A stretch of DNA of 64,000 nucleotides. It comes from Betaproteobacteria bacterium (GTDB lineage: Bacteria; Pseudomonadota; Gammaproteobacteria; Burkholderiales; SG8-41). The DNA lies in NCBI GenBank assembly GCA_021732605.1, contig JAKFUS010000012.1, forward strand, positions 62,001 to 126,000. Reading direction: 5' to 3'. The first letter of the stretch is position 1. Each line of letters starts with the position of its first letter. This document shows, piece by piece, positions 8,204 to 16,872 of the stretch. The notes below the pieces were generated by a model, which saw nothing but the letters and a program-made list of their open reading frames with translations, was not told the origin of the DNA and searched no databases. Position numbers and translations under genes: made by a program.

Positions 8204-8719
8204 TTTGCGGGAGGCTTCCTGCAGATTGATGAAGCTGTGGTCGCAGAAACCCGGCTCTGCATGCGCCTGCAGTTCCTCATACACCGCATCCGGATCACGC
8301 AATACGCGCGCGTCGAAATGGCGGGCGTTTACCGCGCCGTAGTTGATGCAGGTGCCCTGCGCGTCGCGATCCAGACAGGCGTAAATCGTCGTCACCACGT
8401 AGAGACCGGCGCTGTATTCAATGAAATGCAGATATTTTTTGCCGCGAAACACCGTGGCATTGCGCGCACCAGCGCGACGGGTATCAATGGCCCGCATGCT
8501 CACATCGCTGCGCCGCTGATAATGCATCAGTGAATTGGAACGGCCCTCGACCAGCAGCCGATCACCGGTGCGCGGGTCGATTTCATATTCCCGGTAAAAC
8601 GCGCAGTGTACGTAGGGGCTGCGCACCAGATTGTCGAACTGCGTCGTGCCCTGCGCTGCCGCCGGGCACGCAGCCAAGACGGCGCAACACAGGATTCCGG
8701 CGGTAACCAGAGTTTTCAT
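8192..8719 (-). CDS. Exported protein of unknown function, possible lipoprotein
   Basis: A 175-aa protein with a signal sequence. LAAC at residues 15-18 fits a lipobox; alternatively signal peptidase I cuts after the AAAQ that follows. The mature part has several cysteines (near residues 39, 114, 124 and 158) that could form disulfides, and many Arg, Tyr and Asp residues. It faces the cysteine desulfurase gene tail to tail. No family was recognised. Confidence 0.65.
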   Translation of the reverse strand: MKTLVTAGILCCAVLAACPAAAQGTTQFDNLVRSPYVHCAFYREYEIDPRTGDRLLVEGRSNSLMHYQRRSDVSMRAIDTRRAGARNATVFRGKKYLHFIEYSAGLYVVTTIYACLDRDAQGTCINYGAVNARHFDARVLRDPDAVYEELQAHAEPGFCDHSFINLQEASRKPPQ

Positions 8720-8792
8720 GATCCTGCCAGTGTGCGCCTGAGGCCCATTGCTGTCTATCGGCCCGGCTGCTCGCTCAGCCAGGGAGCGCTCA

Positions 8793-9782
8793 TTACTTCG
8801 TCTTCGCGAGTCCCACTTCGGTCAGCACAGTCTGGTACTCGACATACTCCTCATCCAGCCGTTTCTTGGCGGCCTGGGCGTTGACGTAACCGTTGACCCA
8901 GAAGTTTTCCTCCATCTCTTTTTTCCAGTCGTCCGTCGCCGCCATCGCGCTCAGCACCTTGTCCCAATACGCGGTCTGCTGCGTTGTCATGCCTCTGGGC
9001 CCCATCAAGCCGCGCCAACTCGACGCATCCGCCGGTACGCCCTGCTCGCGCCAGGTCGGGATCGACGCAAAGTCGCCCCACATGCGTTTCGGCGAGGAAA
9101 TCGCAATAGTACGCAGCTTTCCGTTACGCAGATGCGCAACCATGTTGCCCAGCCCCGTGTTGATCACATCAACATGGCCCCCGAGCAATGCGGTGGTAGC
9201 CGCCGCGCCGCCGGGAAACACGGCAGCCTTCAGCCGTTTGATATCGACACCGCCGGCGCGCAGGCAGGTAATCAGCGTGGTGTGATTGCCGCCGCCAAGG
9301 CTGGTCGAGATGCCGAAACTCGCGGAATCAGGCGCTTTTTTCAGTCTGTCCACGAGATCCTTGCCGTTCTTGATCGGCGATTCGGCGAGCACATTGACGC
9401 CAAGATATTCCTCGAACAGCATTGCCAGCGGCGAGAAGGCGGTATGGTTGTACGGAATCAGCCCGAGGATGTGGTTGCTGATCGAGCCGGTGGTGGCAAC
9501 GATCATAAAGTGGCCGTCACCCGGGTGCTGGTTCAGGTAATTGAGCCCGATGGTGCCGCTGCCGCCGGGTTTGTTGACCACATTGACCGGCACATCCACC
9601 AGCTTGTGCTGGATCAGGATTTTTGCCACAACGCGCGCCGTACGGTCGGTGGTACCGCCGGGGCCTGAAGGCGCGATGATCTCGATGGCTTTCTCCGGTT
9701 TCCATTGGGCCAGCGCATGGTTGCCCGCAACGGTGATGACTGTGCATGCAGCAAGCGCCGCCACATATCGAATCAATCCCAT
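8793..9782 (-). CDS. Bug-family (TctC-type) periplasmic substrate-binding protein
   Basis: A 329-aa receptor. The start at 9782 is supported by AAAGGAG upstream and gives a signal peptide ending NHALAQ. The mature start KAIEIIAPSGPGGTTD is a divergent form of the family start, and the binding-site region reads GGHVDVINTGLGNMV. It belongs to the more distant Bug subgroup seen with dicarboxylate- or aromatic-related clusters. It is divergent from the aconitase-type gene at 9902, from which it is 119 bp away, so both may share regulatory DNA. Confidence 0.9.
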   Translation of the reverse strand: MGLIRYVAALAACTVITVAGNHALAQWKPEKAIEIIAPSGPGGTTDRTARVVAKILIQHKLVDVPVNVVNKPGGSGTIGLNYLNQHPGDGHFMIVATTGSISNHILGLIPYNHTAFSPLAMLFEEYLGVNVLAESPIKNGKDLVDRLKKAPDSASFGISTSLGGGNHTTLITCLRAGGVDIKRLKAAVFPGGAAATTALLGGHVDVINTGLGNMVAHLRNGKLRTIAISSPKRMWGDFASIPTWREQGVPADASSWRGLMGPRGMTTQQTAYWDKVLSAMAATDDWKKEMEENFWVNGYVNAQAAKKRLDEEYVEYQTVLTEVGLAKTK

Positions 9783-9901
9783 GAAAATCTCCTTTGCCGG
9801 GTATTTTGAACATGCAGCCATCCGTAAGCAAAACGCATTCCAGTTATACTTCAAGCGCACGTACAGTCAACACCAACTCTCGCACGATACGGACTTTCCT
9901 G

Positions 9902-11173
9902 ATGGGCATGACCGCAGCAGAAAAGATACTCGCCCGCACCAGCGGTCACAACGCGGTCAAAGCCGGCGACATCGTTTATCCGCAGCCCGATTTTGTGATG
10001 ATCCACGATGGCGTGGTCCGTGGCGCGAAAGAGGAACTCGACGCGCTGGGCATCACCAGCCTGTTCGACCCCGGCCGCGTGCTGATGGTGACCGACCACG
10101 ACGTGGTGTACGTCAATGACCGCGCGGCAGCCCGCGGCGCTTTCAACCGCAAGGCAGCAGCGGCCTGGGGTGTGAAAAACTTTTTTGACTCCGGGCGCGG
10201 TGGCCACGGCCATATTTTCCCCACCGAACGCGGCTGGGTATTGCCGGGCACTTTGTATTTTGACAATGACCGCCACTGCACCAACGCCGGCGGCATCGGC
10301 GCGCTGGCCATTCGCATGGGCACCGAAATCAACCGTGTGCTGGCGACCGGCACCAACTGGACGCTGGTGCCGAAGTCGGTGAAGCTGACCATCGAGGGCA
10401 AACTGCAGCCCGGCGTGTACGCCCGTGACCTCGGTTTTGTCATCGGCAAACATCTGCGGGCCGATGGTGATTTTGGCATCGACATTGATTACCGCGTGCT
10501 GGAATTTTCCGGTGAGCTCGACCAGTTCAGCCTAGCCGCGCGCATTTCGCTCTGCAGTACGCCTACCGAGATGCGCGCCATCGGCGTGTTTTTCCCGCCC
10601 TCCGCAGAAATCCTCGCCTATGCCAAGGAACGAGCGCAACGTCCATTCACCCCCGTCTATGCCGACCCCGACGCGCAGTACGATGCCAAAGTCGAACTCG
10701 ACGTCGGCACGCTGCCGCCGCAGGTCGCACTGCCCGGCGGCCCGCACAAGGCCGCCGATCTTTCCAGCGTTGCCGGCACACCGGTACATCACACTTACAT
10801 CGGCTCCTGCGGCTCCGGCATGTACGAAGACCTGGAAATTGCAGCATCCATCCTCAAGGGGCGCAAGCTCGCACCGGGGGTGCGCATGATCGTGGTGCCG
10901 GGTTCGGAGGATTCAACACGGCGCATGACGCGCGAAGGCCTGCTCGATATTTTCCATGACGCCGGTGCCATGGTGATTCCAGCAGGCTGCGGCCCCTGCG
11001 CCAGCGGCCGCACCGGCCTCATCGATTCCGGTGAAACCTCGATTTCCACCGCAGTCGCCAACGGCGCCGGGCGTTTTGGCGCCAGGGATGCCCAGCTCTA
11101 CCTCGGCAGCCCGGCCACGGTCGCTGCCTCGGCGACGACCGGGCGCATCACCGACCCGCGGGAATTCCTCTGA
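9902..11173 (+). CDS. Aconitase-superfamily large subunit (LeuC/DmdA-like), orphan copy
   Basis: A 423-aa [4Fe-4S] dehydratase large subunit, a paralogue of the protein at 17870. The three cluster cysteines are present: Cys303 in IGSCGSGM, and Cys363 and Cys366 in GCGPCASG. The usual SCTN motif is SCGS here. The start at 9902 is set by the MGMTA start shared with the paralogue. Unlike the paralogue, no small (swivel) subunit follows; instead there is a strong terminator. It may share the small subunit at 19155. The substrate is probably a branched malate, by analogy to isopropylmalate or dimethylmalate dehydratases; this is inference. Confidence 0.85.
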   Translation: MGMTAAEKILARTSGHNAVKAGDIVYPQPDFVMIHDGVVRGAKEELDALGITSLFDPGRVLMVTDHDVVYVNDRAAARGAFNRKAAAAWGVKNFFDSGRGGHGHIFPTERGWVLPGTLYFDNDRHCTNAGGIGALAIRMGTEINRVLATGTNWTLVPKSVKLTIEGKLQPGVYARDLGFVIGKHLRADGDFGIDIDYRVLEFSGELDQFSLAARISLCSTPTEMRAIGVFFPPSAEILAYAKERAQRPFTPVYADPDAQYDAKVELDVGTLPPQVALPGGPHKAADLSSVAGTPVHHTYIGSCGSGMYEDLEIAASILKGRKLAPGVRMIVVPGSEDSTRRMTREGLLDIFHDAGAMVIPAGCGPCASGRTGLIDSGETSISTAVANGAGRFGARDAQLYLGSPATVAASATTGRITDPREFL

Positions 11174-11196
11174 CCGTTCATACCTGAGGAACTCCG

Positions 11197-11225
11197 AAAA
11201 CGCCGCGGAATCGCGGCGTTTTTTT
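11197..11225 (+). terminator. Strong Rho-independent terminator
   Basis: An 8-bp GC-rich stem, ACGCCGCG (11200-11207) with CGCGGCGT (11212-11219), has a 4-nt loop. It is flanked by an A run and followed by a T7 tract. It ends the aconitase-type gene. Confidence 0.88.
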
Positions 11226-11342
11226 AACCTTGCCCGTTCACTACATTTGACGTTAGAAGTGCAGGAGAGCCGCGGAGAGCAGGAGCGACAAATCTGGATA
11301 ATCGCAAGTACATCAAACCTCATTACAAAAAAGGAAAGCACC

Positions 11343-11816
11343 ATGGGCACGATCGAAGCAAAGCTTGAAACGATGGGATACTTGCTGCCCCCAGCCAGAA
11401 ATTTTCCAAACGCCAATCGCTGCGGATGCGTGCGCGTTGGCGCCATCCTCTTCGTATCCGGACATGGCCCCCATCATCCGGACATGAAAGTTCGCGGGCA
11501 TGGCAGGCTTGGCAGTGACATGACGGTTGAAGAGGGTTACGCGGCAGCAAGAGTGGCTGCTCTGGCCATCCTTGCCTCGGTCAAGGCGGAAGTCGGCGAC
11601 CTCGACCGAGTCAAGCGCGTGATCAGGCTGTTCGGGATGGTCAACAGCAGCCCGGATTTTGGCGATCACCCAAAAGTGATCGATGGCGCCTCCGATTTGC
11701 TGTTCGAATTATTTGGCCCGACTCATGGCTGTCACGCACGGTCAGCAGTCGGCATGGCTGGGCTGCCACGCGGGCAGGCGGTCGAGATCAACGGCGAATT
11801 TGAGCTGCTGGCTTAG
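11343..11816 (+). CDS. RidA-family (YjgF/UK114) protein
   Basis: A 157-aa RidA-like protein. The family hydrolyses reactive enamines and imines, and includes 2-aminomuconate deaminases in aromatic catabolism. Visible are LFVSGHGPHHPD, the helical segment EEGYAAARVAALAIL and the C-terminal signature HARSAVGMAGLPRGQAVEI with the conserved Arg. The ATG at 11343 has AAAGGAAAG upstream; the open frame continues further 5' but without support. It is next to the FAD monooxygenase operon, so a deaminase step in that pathway is plausible. Confidence 0.85.
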   Translation: MGTIEAKLETMGYLLPPARNFPNANRCGCVRVGAILFVSGHGPHHPDMKVRGHGRLGSDMTVEEGYAAARVAALAILASVKAEVGDLDRVKRVIRLFGMVNSSPDFGDHPKVIDGASDLLFELFGPTHGCHARSAVGMAGLPRGQAVEINGEFELLA

Positions 11817-11868
11817 CCCCCCCCCTGACTGCGGGCGCAACGGGGCAATCCGCCCCGCGCCGCGTGGC

Positions 11869-11916
11869 TTGACCTTCATCACTTCACCGCCTATACTTCG
11901 TTCGCATAATTGGAAC
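11869..11916 (+). promoter_or_regulatory. Promoter with overlapping candidate IclR operator (monooxygenase operon)
   Basis: TTGACC (11869-11874), a 17-bp spacer and TATACT (11892-11897) make a good sigma-70 promoter. The imperfect 17-bp dyad GTTCGCATAATTGGAAC (11900-11916, arms GTTC/GAAC) covers the expected start of transcription. A dyad of the same length with the same arms occurs at 15790, beside the divergent IclR gene. A position over +1 suggests repression. Confidence 0.7.
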
Positions 11917-11974
11917 AGTATTTTGGAACAAAAGCCGGCAATGACTCAGCCAGCGCTGCCGCCAGGAGCCCCGA

Positions 11975-13186
11975 ATGCAGAAGCATCGCCCCGTTGTGAT
12001 CATCGGCGCCGGCCCGGTAGGCTTGTGTCTGGCACTCAAGCTCACGCAGCAGGGAGTAGCGGTGTGCGTGATCGAATCCCTGCCAGAGGCGGAATTCCTG
12101 GATCAGCCGCGACGGGCCGGGACCATACATCCGTCCACCCTCGAAATGCTCGACGATATCGGCCTCTACAAAAAACTGGAGCCGCGCGGCCTGATCGCGC
12201 CGACGATGGGTTATTGGGACCGGCAGAGCGGCGAGATACTCGCGCTCTTTGACCATGCCGTGCTGAAAGATGACACTCAATTTCCGTATGTATTGCAGTG
12301 TGAACGGCTGAAGATCGTCGATGAGGCCATGCAGTTGCTTAAAAGCCGGACGATTGCAGACATTCGCATGGACACCACGTTCAAGGACTACACCCAGGAC
12401 GAAAACGGCATCACGGCGACCGTCGCGAACGAGGCCGGGGAAACTGAAACGATCAACGGCAGCCATATCGTCAGTTGCGAAGGTGCCCACAGCATCGTCC
12501 GCAAGTCGCTTGGCATCGAGTTTGAAGGCTATACCTATCCTGACCGGACGATGATTCTGAGCGTCGTATACGACTTTGACCGGCTGCACGGCTACGCTCC
12601 CCGCAACTACCTGTCGGACCCGGTAGAGTGGGCCAACCTTTTCAAATGGCCTGAATTGTGGCGGGTCGTTTTGGGAACCAACATCGATGACGATCCGGAA
12701 GCCGTCATGTCCGATGCATCAATACACGAGAGAATGCAACGCCTGATACCGGACGCGAATGGTTACGAAGTGCTGTCGCGCAGCCTGTATACCGTGCATC
12801 AGCGTGTTGCCGCCACCTTCCGCGGCGGCCGCGCCCTGCTCGCCGGTGATGCCGCGCATGTGACCACGCCGATCGGCGGTCTGGGCATGAACAGCGGTAT
12901 TCATGACGCCCTCAACCTCGGCGAGAAGCTGGGTGCGGTCATCGCGCAGGGTGAAGACGACGCCCTGCTCGACCGTTACAGCCGCCAGCGGCATCACGTT
13001 GCTGTCAACTATACCAAGGCGCAGACGGAAAAGAACAAACGGTTGCTGGAAGAAAAAGACCCGGCAATACGGAAAAAGAACCACGACCAGATGCGCAAGA
13101 CCGTGGAGGATCCGCAGCTTGCCAGAGACTATTTACTGCGTGCATCACTGATCAAAAGCGTGCGGGAAGCCGCACAAATCAACTGA
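11975..13186 (+). CDS. FAD-dependent aromatic-ring monooxygenase (PheA/TfdB-type)
   Basis: A 403-aa class A flavoprotein hydroxylase using NAD(P)H and O2. The Rossmann motif GAGPVG is at residues 11-16. The second FAD site is GDAAHVTTPIGGLGMNSGIHD. It lacks the long C-terminal thioredoxin-like extension of classic phenol hydroxylases. CAGGAG precedes the ATG. It begins the operon with the VOC gene and a second, similar monooxygenase (13605). The substrate is unknown; a phenolic or N-heterocyclic carboxylate fits the context. Confidence 0.9.
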   Translation: MQKHRPVVIIGAGPVGLCLALKLTQQGVAVCVIESLPEAEFLDQPRRAGTIHPSTLEMLDDIGLYKKLEPRGLIAPTMGYWDRQSGEILALFDHAVLKDDTQFPYVLQCERLKIVDEAMQLLKSRTIADIRMDTTFKDYTQDENGITATVANEAGETETINGSHIVSCEGAHSIVRKSLGIEFEGYTYPDRTMILSVVYDFDRLHGYAPRNYLSDPVEWANLFKWPELWRVVLGTNIDDDPEAVMSDASIHERMQRLIPDANGYEVLSRSLYTVHQRVAATFRGGRALLAGDAAHVTTPIGGLGMNSGIHDALNLGEKLGAVIAQGEDDALLDRYSRQRHHVAVNYTKAQTEKNKRLLEEKDPAIRKKNHDQMRKTVEDPQLARDYLLRASLIKSVREAAQIN

Positions 13187-13197
13187 AAGGAATAATC

Positions 13198-13608
13198 ATG
13201 GAAAAAGAGAAATACAAACTGCGCCATATCGCCCTGTCAGTACGGGATGTTGCTGCAACCCAAAAGTTTTTCGAGGAAGCCTTCGGCATGACCAAAGCCG
13301 GCGATGCGCAGAACGGCATCTACATGACCGACGGCACGATCAACGTTGCACTGCTCGCCAAAAACGGCAAGATCCCAGGACTTGGCGTCGAGCCCTTTTA
13401 CGGCGTCATGCATTTCGGCATGTGGGTAGATGATCTCGAGCAGGCCGAAGACCAGGTGAAGCGTGCGGGCGGCGTGCATTTCCAGGGACGCGCGCCCAAT
13501 ACGCCAAACAGCTATTACGAGGTCAAATACCGGGATCCCGATGGCATCGTGTTCGACATCACGGCAAGCGGCTGGAAGGGCGCCGTCAAGAACGTGAAGC
13601 CCGAATGA
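13198..13608 (+). CDS. VOC-family (glyoxalase/dioxygenase-fold) protein
   Basis: A 136-aa vicinal-oxygen-chelate protein. It starts KLRHIALSVRDVAATQKFFE and ends with YEVKYRDPDGIVFDITASGW, the usual paired beta-alpha-beta modules. Candidate metal ligands are His10 (RHIAL), His in MHFGMWVDD and Glu in YYEVKYRDP. It lies between two FAD monooxygenases, and its stop codon overlaps the start of the next gene (ATGA). A ring-cleaving or isomerising step is possible, but the family is too varied to say. Confidence 0.86.
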   Translation: MEKEKYKLRHIALSVRDVAATQKFFEEAFGMTKAGDAQNGIYMTDGTINVALLAKNGKIPGLGVEPFYGVMHFGMWVDDLEQAEDQVKRAGGVHFQGRAPNTPNSYYEVKYRDPDGIVFDITASGWKGAVKNVKPE

Positions 13609-14834
13609 ACACGACATCAACACAACGGCCGCCGGTCATCATCATTGGCGCCGGACCGGTCGGGCTGTGCCTCGCGCTTTACCTCGCCCAACGCGAGGTG
13701 CGTACCTGCCTGATTGAGCGCCTTGATCATCAAACGTTCATCGATCAGGAGGCGCGTGCCGGCAGCATTCATCCCGCAACACTGGAAATGCTTGCTGACC
13801 TGGGCCTGTACGAACGCCTGGAACGCCGAGGACTCCTCGCTCCGACATTTCAGTACTGGGATCGGGAAACGGATCACATGTTCGCCGAATTCGACCATGC
13901 GTTACTGGACGGTGATACACGATTCCCGTACGTGCTGCAGTGCGAACGCACCAAGGTCATCGACGAGGCGATGCAGGTCCTGCAACAAACGAAATTCTGC
14001 GACATCCGGATGTCAACGGAGTTTCTGTCTTTCACCCAGGACGACAACGGGGTCGAAGCCGTGGTCACAGACAATGCCGGCAGCGAGGAACACATCCGGG
14101 GCAGCCATATTGTCAGTTGTGAAGGCGGTCGCAGCATCGTCCGCAAGACGCTCGACATCGAATTCGAGGGATACACCTATCCTGAGCGCACCCTCACGGT
14201 GGCAGTCAACTACGACTTCGCCCAGGCGCATGGCTACTCGTACCGCAATTACCTCTCGGACCCGGAGCAGTGGTCAAACCTCTTCAAGTGGACCCAGCCG
14301 GAGCGCTGGCGGGTGCATTTCCCGACCAACATCGACGATGCGCCGGAAAAAGTGCTGAGCGATGAACATATAGAGGCGCAATTGCAGAAATTCCTGCCCC
14401 GCGATCAACCCTACGAGATCGTGCACCGCACGCTCTACACCGTGCACCAACGGGTTGCCGCTTCGTTCCGCGAAGGACGCGCGATACTTGCGGGTGACTC
14501 GGCACATATCAACAGCCCCATCGGCGGCATGGGGATGAACAGCGGCATCCATGATGCCGTCAATCTTGGCGAGAAACTCTGCGGGATACTGTCCAGGCAG
14601 TATGAGGAAAACACGCTGGACCGTTACACGCGCCAACGGCGTCATGTCGCGGTCAATCACACCAAGCTTCAGACCGAGCGCAATAAGAAACTGCTAACGG
14701 AAAAAGATCCTGCCATGCGTCAGCGCAATCATGACCATCTGCGCCGAACTGCCGGGGACGCCAAGCTCGCAAGGGAATTTTTGCTGCGTACATCGCTGAT
14801 CAACAGCGTACGAGAAGCCGCCGCGATTGAGTAA
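13605..14834 (+). CDS. FAD-dependent aromatic-ring monooxygenase, second paralogue
   Basis: A 409-aa relative of the protein at 11975, co-linear along its length. GAGPVG lies at residues 15-20 and GDSAHINSPIGGMGMNSG near the second FAD site. Both paralogues share the tail LLRTSLINSVREAA or a close variant. The ATG overlaps the TGA of the VOC gene by four bases, implying translational coupling. Two successive hydroxylations or a heteromeric enzyme are both possible. Confidence 0.9.
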   Translation: MNTTSTQRPPVIIIGAGPVGLCLALYLAQREVRTCLIERLDHQTFIDQEARAGSIHPATLEMLADLGLYERLERRGLLAPTFQYWDRETDHMFAEFDHALLDGDTRFPYVLQCERTKVIDEAMQVLQQTKFCDIRMSTEFLSFTQDDNGVEAVVTDNAGSEEHIRGSHIVSCEGGRSIVRKTLDIEFEGYTYPERTLTVAVNYDFAQAHGYSYRNYLSDPEQWSNLFKWTQPERWRVHFPTNIDDAPEKVLSDEHIEAQLQKFLPRDQPYEIVHRTLYTVHQRVAASFREGRAILAGDSAHINSPIGGMGMNSGIHDAVNLGEKLCGILSRQYEENTLDRYTRQRRHVAVNHTKLQTERNKKLLTEKDPAMRQRNHDHLRRTAGDAKLAREFLLRTSLINSVREAAAIE

Positions 14835-14849
14835 GCAGGTCTCCGCGGC

Positions 14850-15677
14850 TCAAGCCGCCTCAATGGCGCGGCGGGACAGCTGATGCGCGGCCTCGACTGT
14901 AGAGGCCGCAAACGCCTTGATCGCCGAACGGGAAAGACCATCGAGCGGCCGCGACACGACAAGGACCGCCGCCAGCGTTCCTTCGGGCGCCACAATAGGC
15001 GCAGCGACACTGAATGAACCGGGTATGGTCTCGCCATCGCTCACGGCATACCCATCGCGCCGCACACGGCGCACGGCGCTGAGAAAATCCACCTCCTGAG
15101 TGAGTGATTTTGCGGTGTAGCGGGGCAAACCGTGCTTGCGGATCAATGAACGTATGGCCTCGTCGGTCAGGGAAGCGGCCAGCACCTGACCACCCGCGCC
15201 GTAGTTGAGTGGCACGCGCGCCCCCTGCGGCATGTGCGCGGGGAGATGATCAAGGCTTTCGATCATATCCACCACAAGGAGATCATCGTCGACGACGAGG
15301 CGCAGCGATACGGTGGCCTTCAGCTTGCGCGCAAGCTGCCGCAGATCATGCCTTGCCCATGCCATGCGATTCGTCAGCCTGCCGGCCAGTGAGCCGATCT
15401 CGAAGGTCTTGAATCCCATCAGGTAGCGCCGGGTGTCAGGGGTCTTGCGCAAAAATCCCATGTCTTCAAGCGTCTTGAGCGAGCGGTGAATGCGGCTTTT
15501 GTGAACCTTCATTTCACGAGCGATCTCGCTGACCCCCCACTCCGGCCGTGCTTCCGAAAACAAGCACAAAATCTGGAGGCCGCGGCGCAAGCCGGCCGAC
15601 CGTGCAGCGTCCTTCGCCTCGGCAGGAACTCCGGTTGCCGGCCTGTCACTTACGGTTTTTTTTCTGATTGCAGCCAC
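14850..15677 (-). CDS. IclR-family transcriptional regulator
   Basis: A 275-aa regulator with an N-terminal winged helix-turn-helix (about residues 30-85; WGVSEIAREMKVHKSRIHRS is the recognition region) and a C-terminal IclR effector domain (GARVPLNYGAGGQVLAA, and FSVAAPIVAPEGTLAAVL). It is convergent with the monooxygenase operon and divergent from the Bug operon at 15887. The shared 17-bp dyads at 11900 and 15790 are its likely targets, and the effector is probably the pathway substrate or an intermediate. Confidence 0.92.
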   Translation of the reverse strand: MAAIRKKTVSDRPATGVPAEAKDAARSAGLRRGLQILCLFSEARPEWGVSEIAREMKVHKSRIHRSLKTLEDMGFLRKTPDTRRYLMGFKTFEIGSLAGRLTNRMAWARHDLRQLARKLKATVSLRLVVDDDLLVVDMIESLDHLPAHMPQGARVPLNYGAGGQVLAASLTDEAIRSLIRKHGLPRYTAKSLTQEVDFLSAVRRVRRDGYAVSDGETIPGSFSVAAPIVAPEGTLAAVLVVSRPLDGLSRSAIKAFAASTVEAAHQLSRRAIEAA

Positions 15678-15789
15678 TAAGCCCCTCTTTTTCAGGCCCG
15701 GAATGTAGCATTCACCAACCGCCCACGCTACTGCCGGGGACCGCGGCGACAGTATTGCACTGCGGAAAATACGATGTTAATGTATCTTC

Positions 15790-15806
15790 GTTCGCAATAA
15801 TGGAAC
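15790..15806. promoter_or_regulatory. Candidate IclR operator (divergent Bug operon/iclR)
   Basis: The dyad GTTCGCAATAATGGAAC has the same length and arms (GTTC/GAAC) as 11900-11916, and the flanks CTTC upstream and AG downstream also match. It lies between the IclR gene and the Bug operon at 15887. A -10-like TATCTT sits just before it, but no convincing -35 was found. Confidence 0.68.
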
Positions 15807-15886
15807 AGCACTGAAGCAGCAAACCTGCGCCTCATGCAGCACCTCAAAGTCAGCGTCCGACCGCGGGCAAAACCAGGAGCCAGCAC

Positions 15887-16867
15887 ATGCGTCGATTGTT
15901 AGTCCGCCATTTCACAGTTATCGGGTTGATGTTTGCCGGCACGGGGATAATGCCACACGCAGCTTTTTCCCAGTCTTACCCCAACCGTCCGGTGCGGATC
16001 GTTTCCGCCTTCGCCGCCGGGGGCAGCAACGACGTCATTGCCCGCATTATCTCGCCTAAATTTTCTGAACTGCTCGGCCAGCAAATTATTGTGGAAAATC
16101 GACCGGGTGCTGGCGGCGTCATTGGCACCGAAGCGGTCGCCAAGGCGGCGGATGGCTATACGCTCACCGTTGCCACTGCCACAACGCACGCAATTGCGCC
16201 GGCTTTGCGTCCGCTCCCCTACGATCCAGTGAAGGACTTTGCGCCGGTCGGTCTGATCGGCGTGACACCGTACGTCATCCTTGTACATCCAACGGTTCCT
16301 GTGAGAACAGTCAAAGAACTCGTTGCACTCGCAAAAGCGCGCTCCGGACAGGTCGAATTCGGTTCCGGCGGAGTCGGTACCCCGGGGCATCTCGCGGGCG
16401 CGATGCTGAATTCGATGACTGGCATCAAACTCGTACACATTCCCTACAAAGCAGGAAACCTCGCACTGAACGATCTGCTCGGCGGCCACATCTCGCTGAC
16501 TTTTTCGACGACCATCACGTCGACACAGTTCATTCAGAACAAACGGGTTCGGGCGATTGCCGTGACCAGTGCCAAGCGCGTTCCGGCGTTCCCTGATGTG
16601 CCGACGGTGGCCGAATCCGGCGCACCCGGCTACGATTTCACGCTGTGGCTGGGACTTGCTGCACCGGGCGGCACCCCGCAGACGATAGTCCAGCGCCTGA
16701 GCGACACGCTGGTGAAGACCGTGCAGACGCCCGATGTGCGAACCAAACTTCTCGCGCAGTCCGTGGAGCCGCTCTACAGCACACCGAAGGAACTGGCGGA
16801 CCGCATCATTCGGGAACTCGTCGTCTACGCCAAGGTAGTCAAGGAAAGCGGCGCAACCGCTGAATAG
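15887..16867 (+). CDS. Bug-family (TctC-type) periplasmic substrate-binding protein
   Basis: A 326-aa receptor with a signal peptide ending near HAAFSQ and the mature start SYPNRPVRIVSAFAAGGSND. Motifs ENRPGAGGVIGTEAVAK and HIPYKAGNLALNDLLGG are present. AGGAG precedes the ATG. It is the first gene of an operon with a hydrolase 5 bp downstream and lies just after the candidate IclR operator, so it probably scavenges the substrate of this catabolic island. Confidence 0.93.
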   Translation: MRRLLVRHFTVIGLMFAGTGIMPHAAFSQSYPNRPVRIVSAFAAGGSNDVIARIISPKFSELLGQQIIVENRPGAGGVIGTEAVAKAADGYTLTVATATTHAIAPALRPLPYDPVKDFAPVGLIGVTPYVILVHPTVPVRTVKELVALAKARSGQVEFGSGGVGTPGHLAGAMLNSMTGIKLVHIPYKAGNLALNDLLGGHISLTFSTTITSTQFIQNKRVRAIAVTSAKRVPAFPDVPTVAESGAPGYDFTLWLGLAAPGGTPQTIVQRLSDTLVKTVQTPDVRTKLLAQSVEPLYSTPKELADRIIRELVVYAKVVKESGATAE

Positions 16868-16872
16868 CCACT

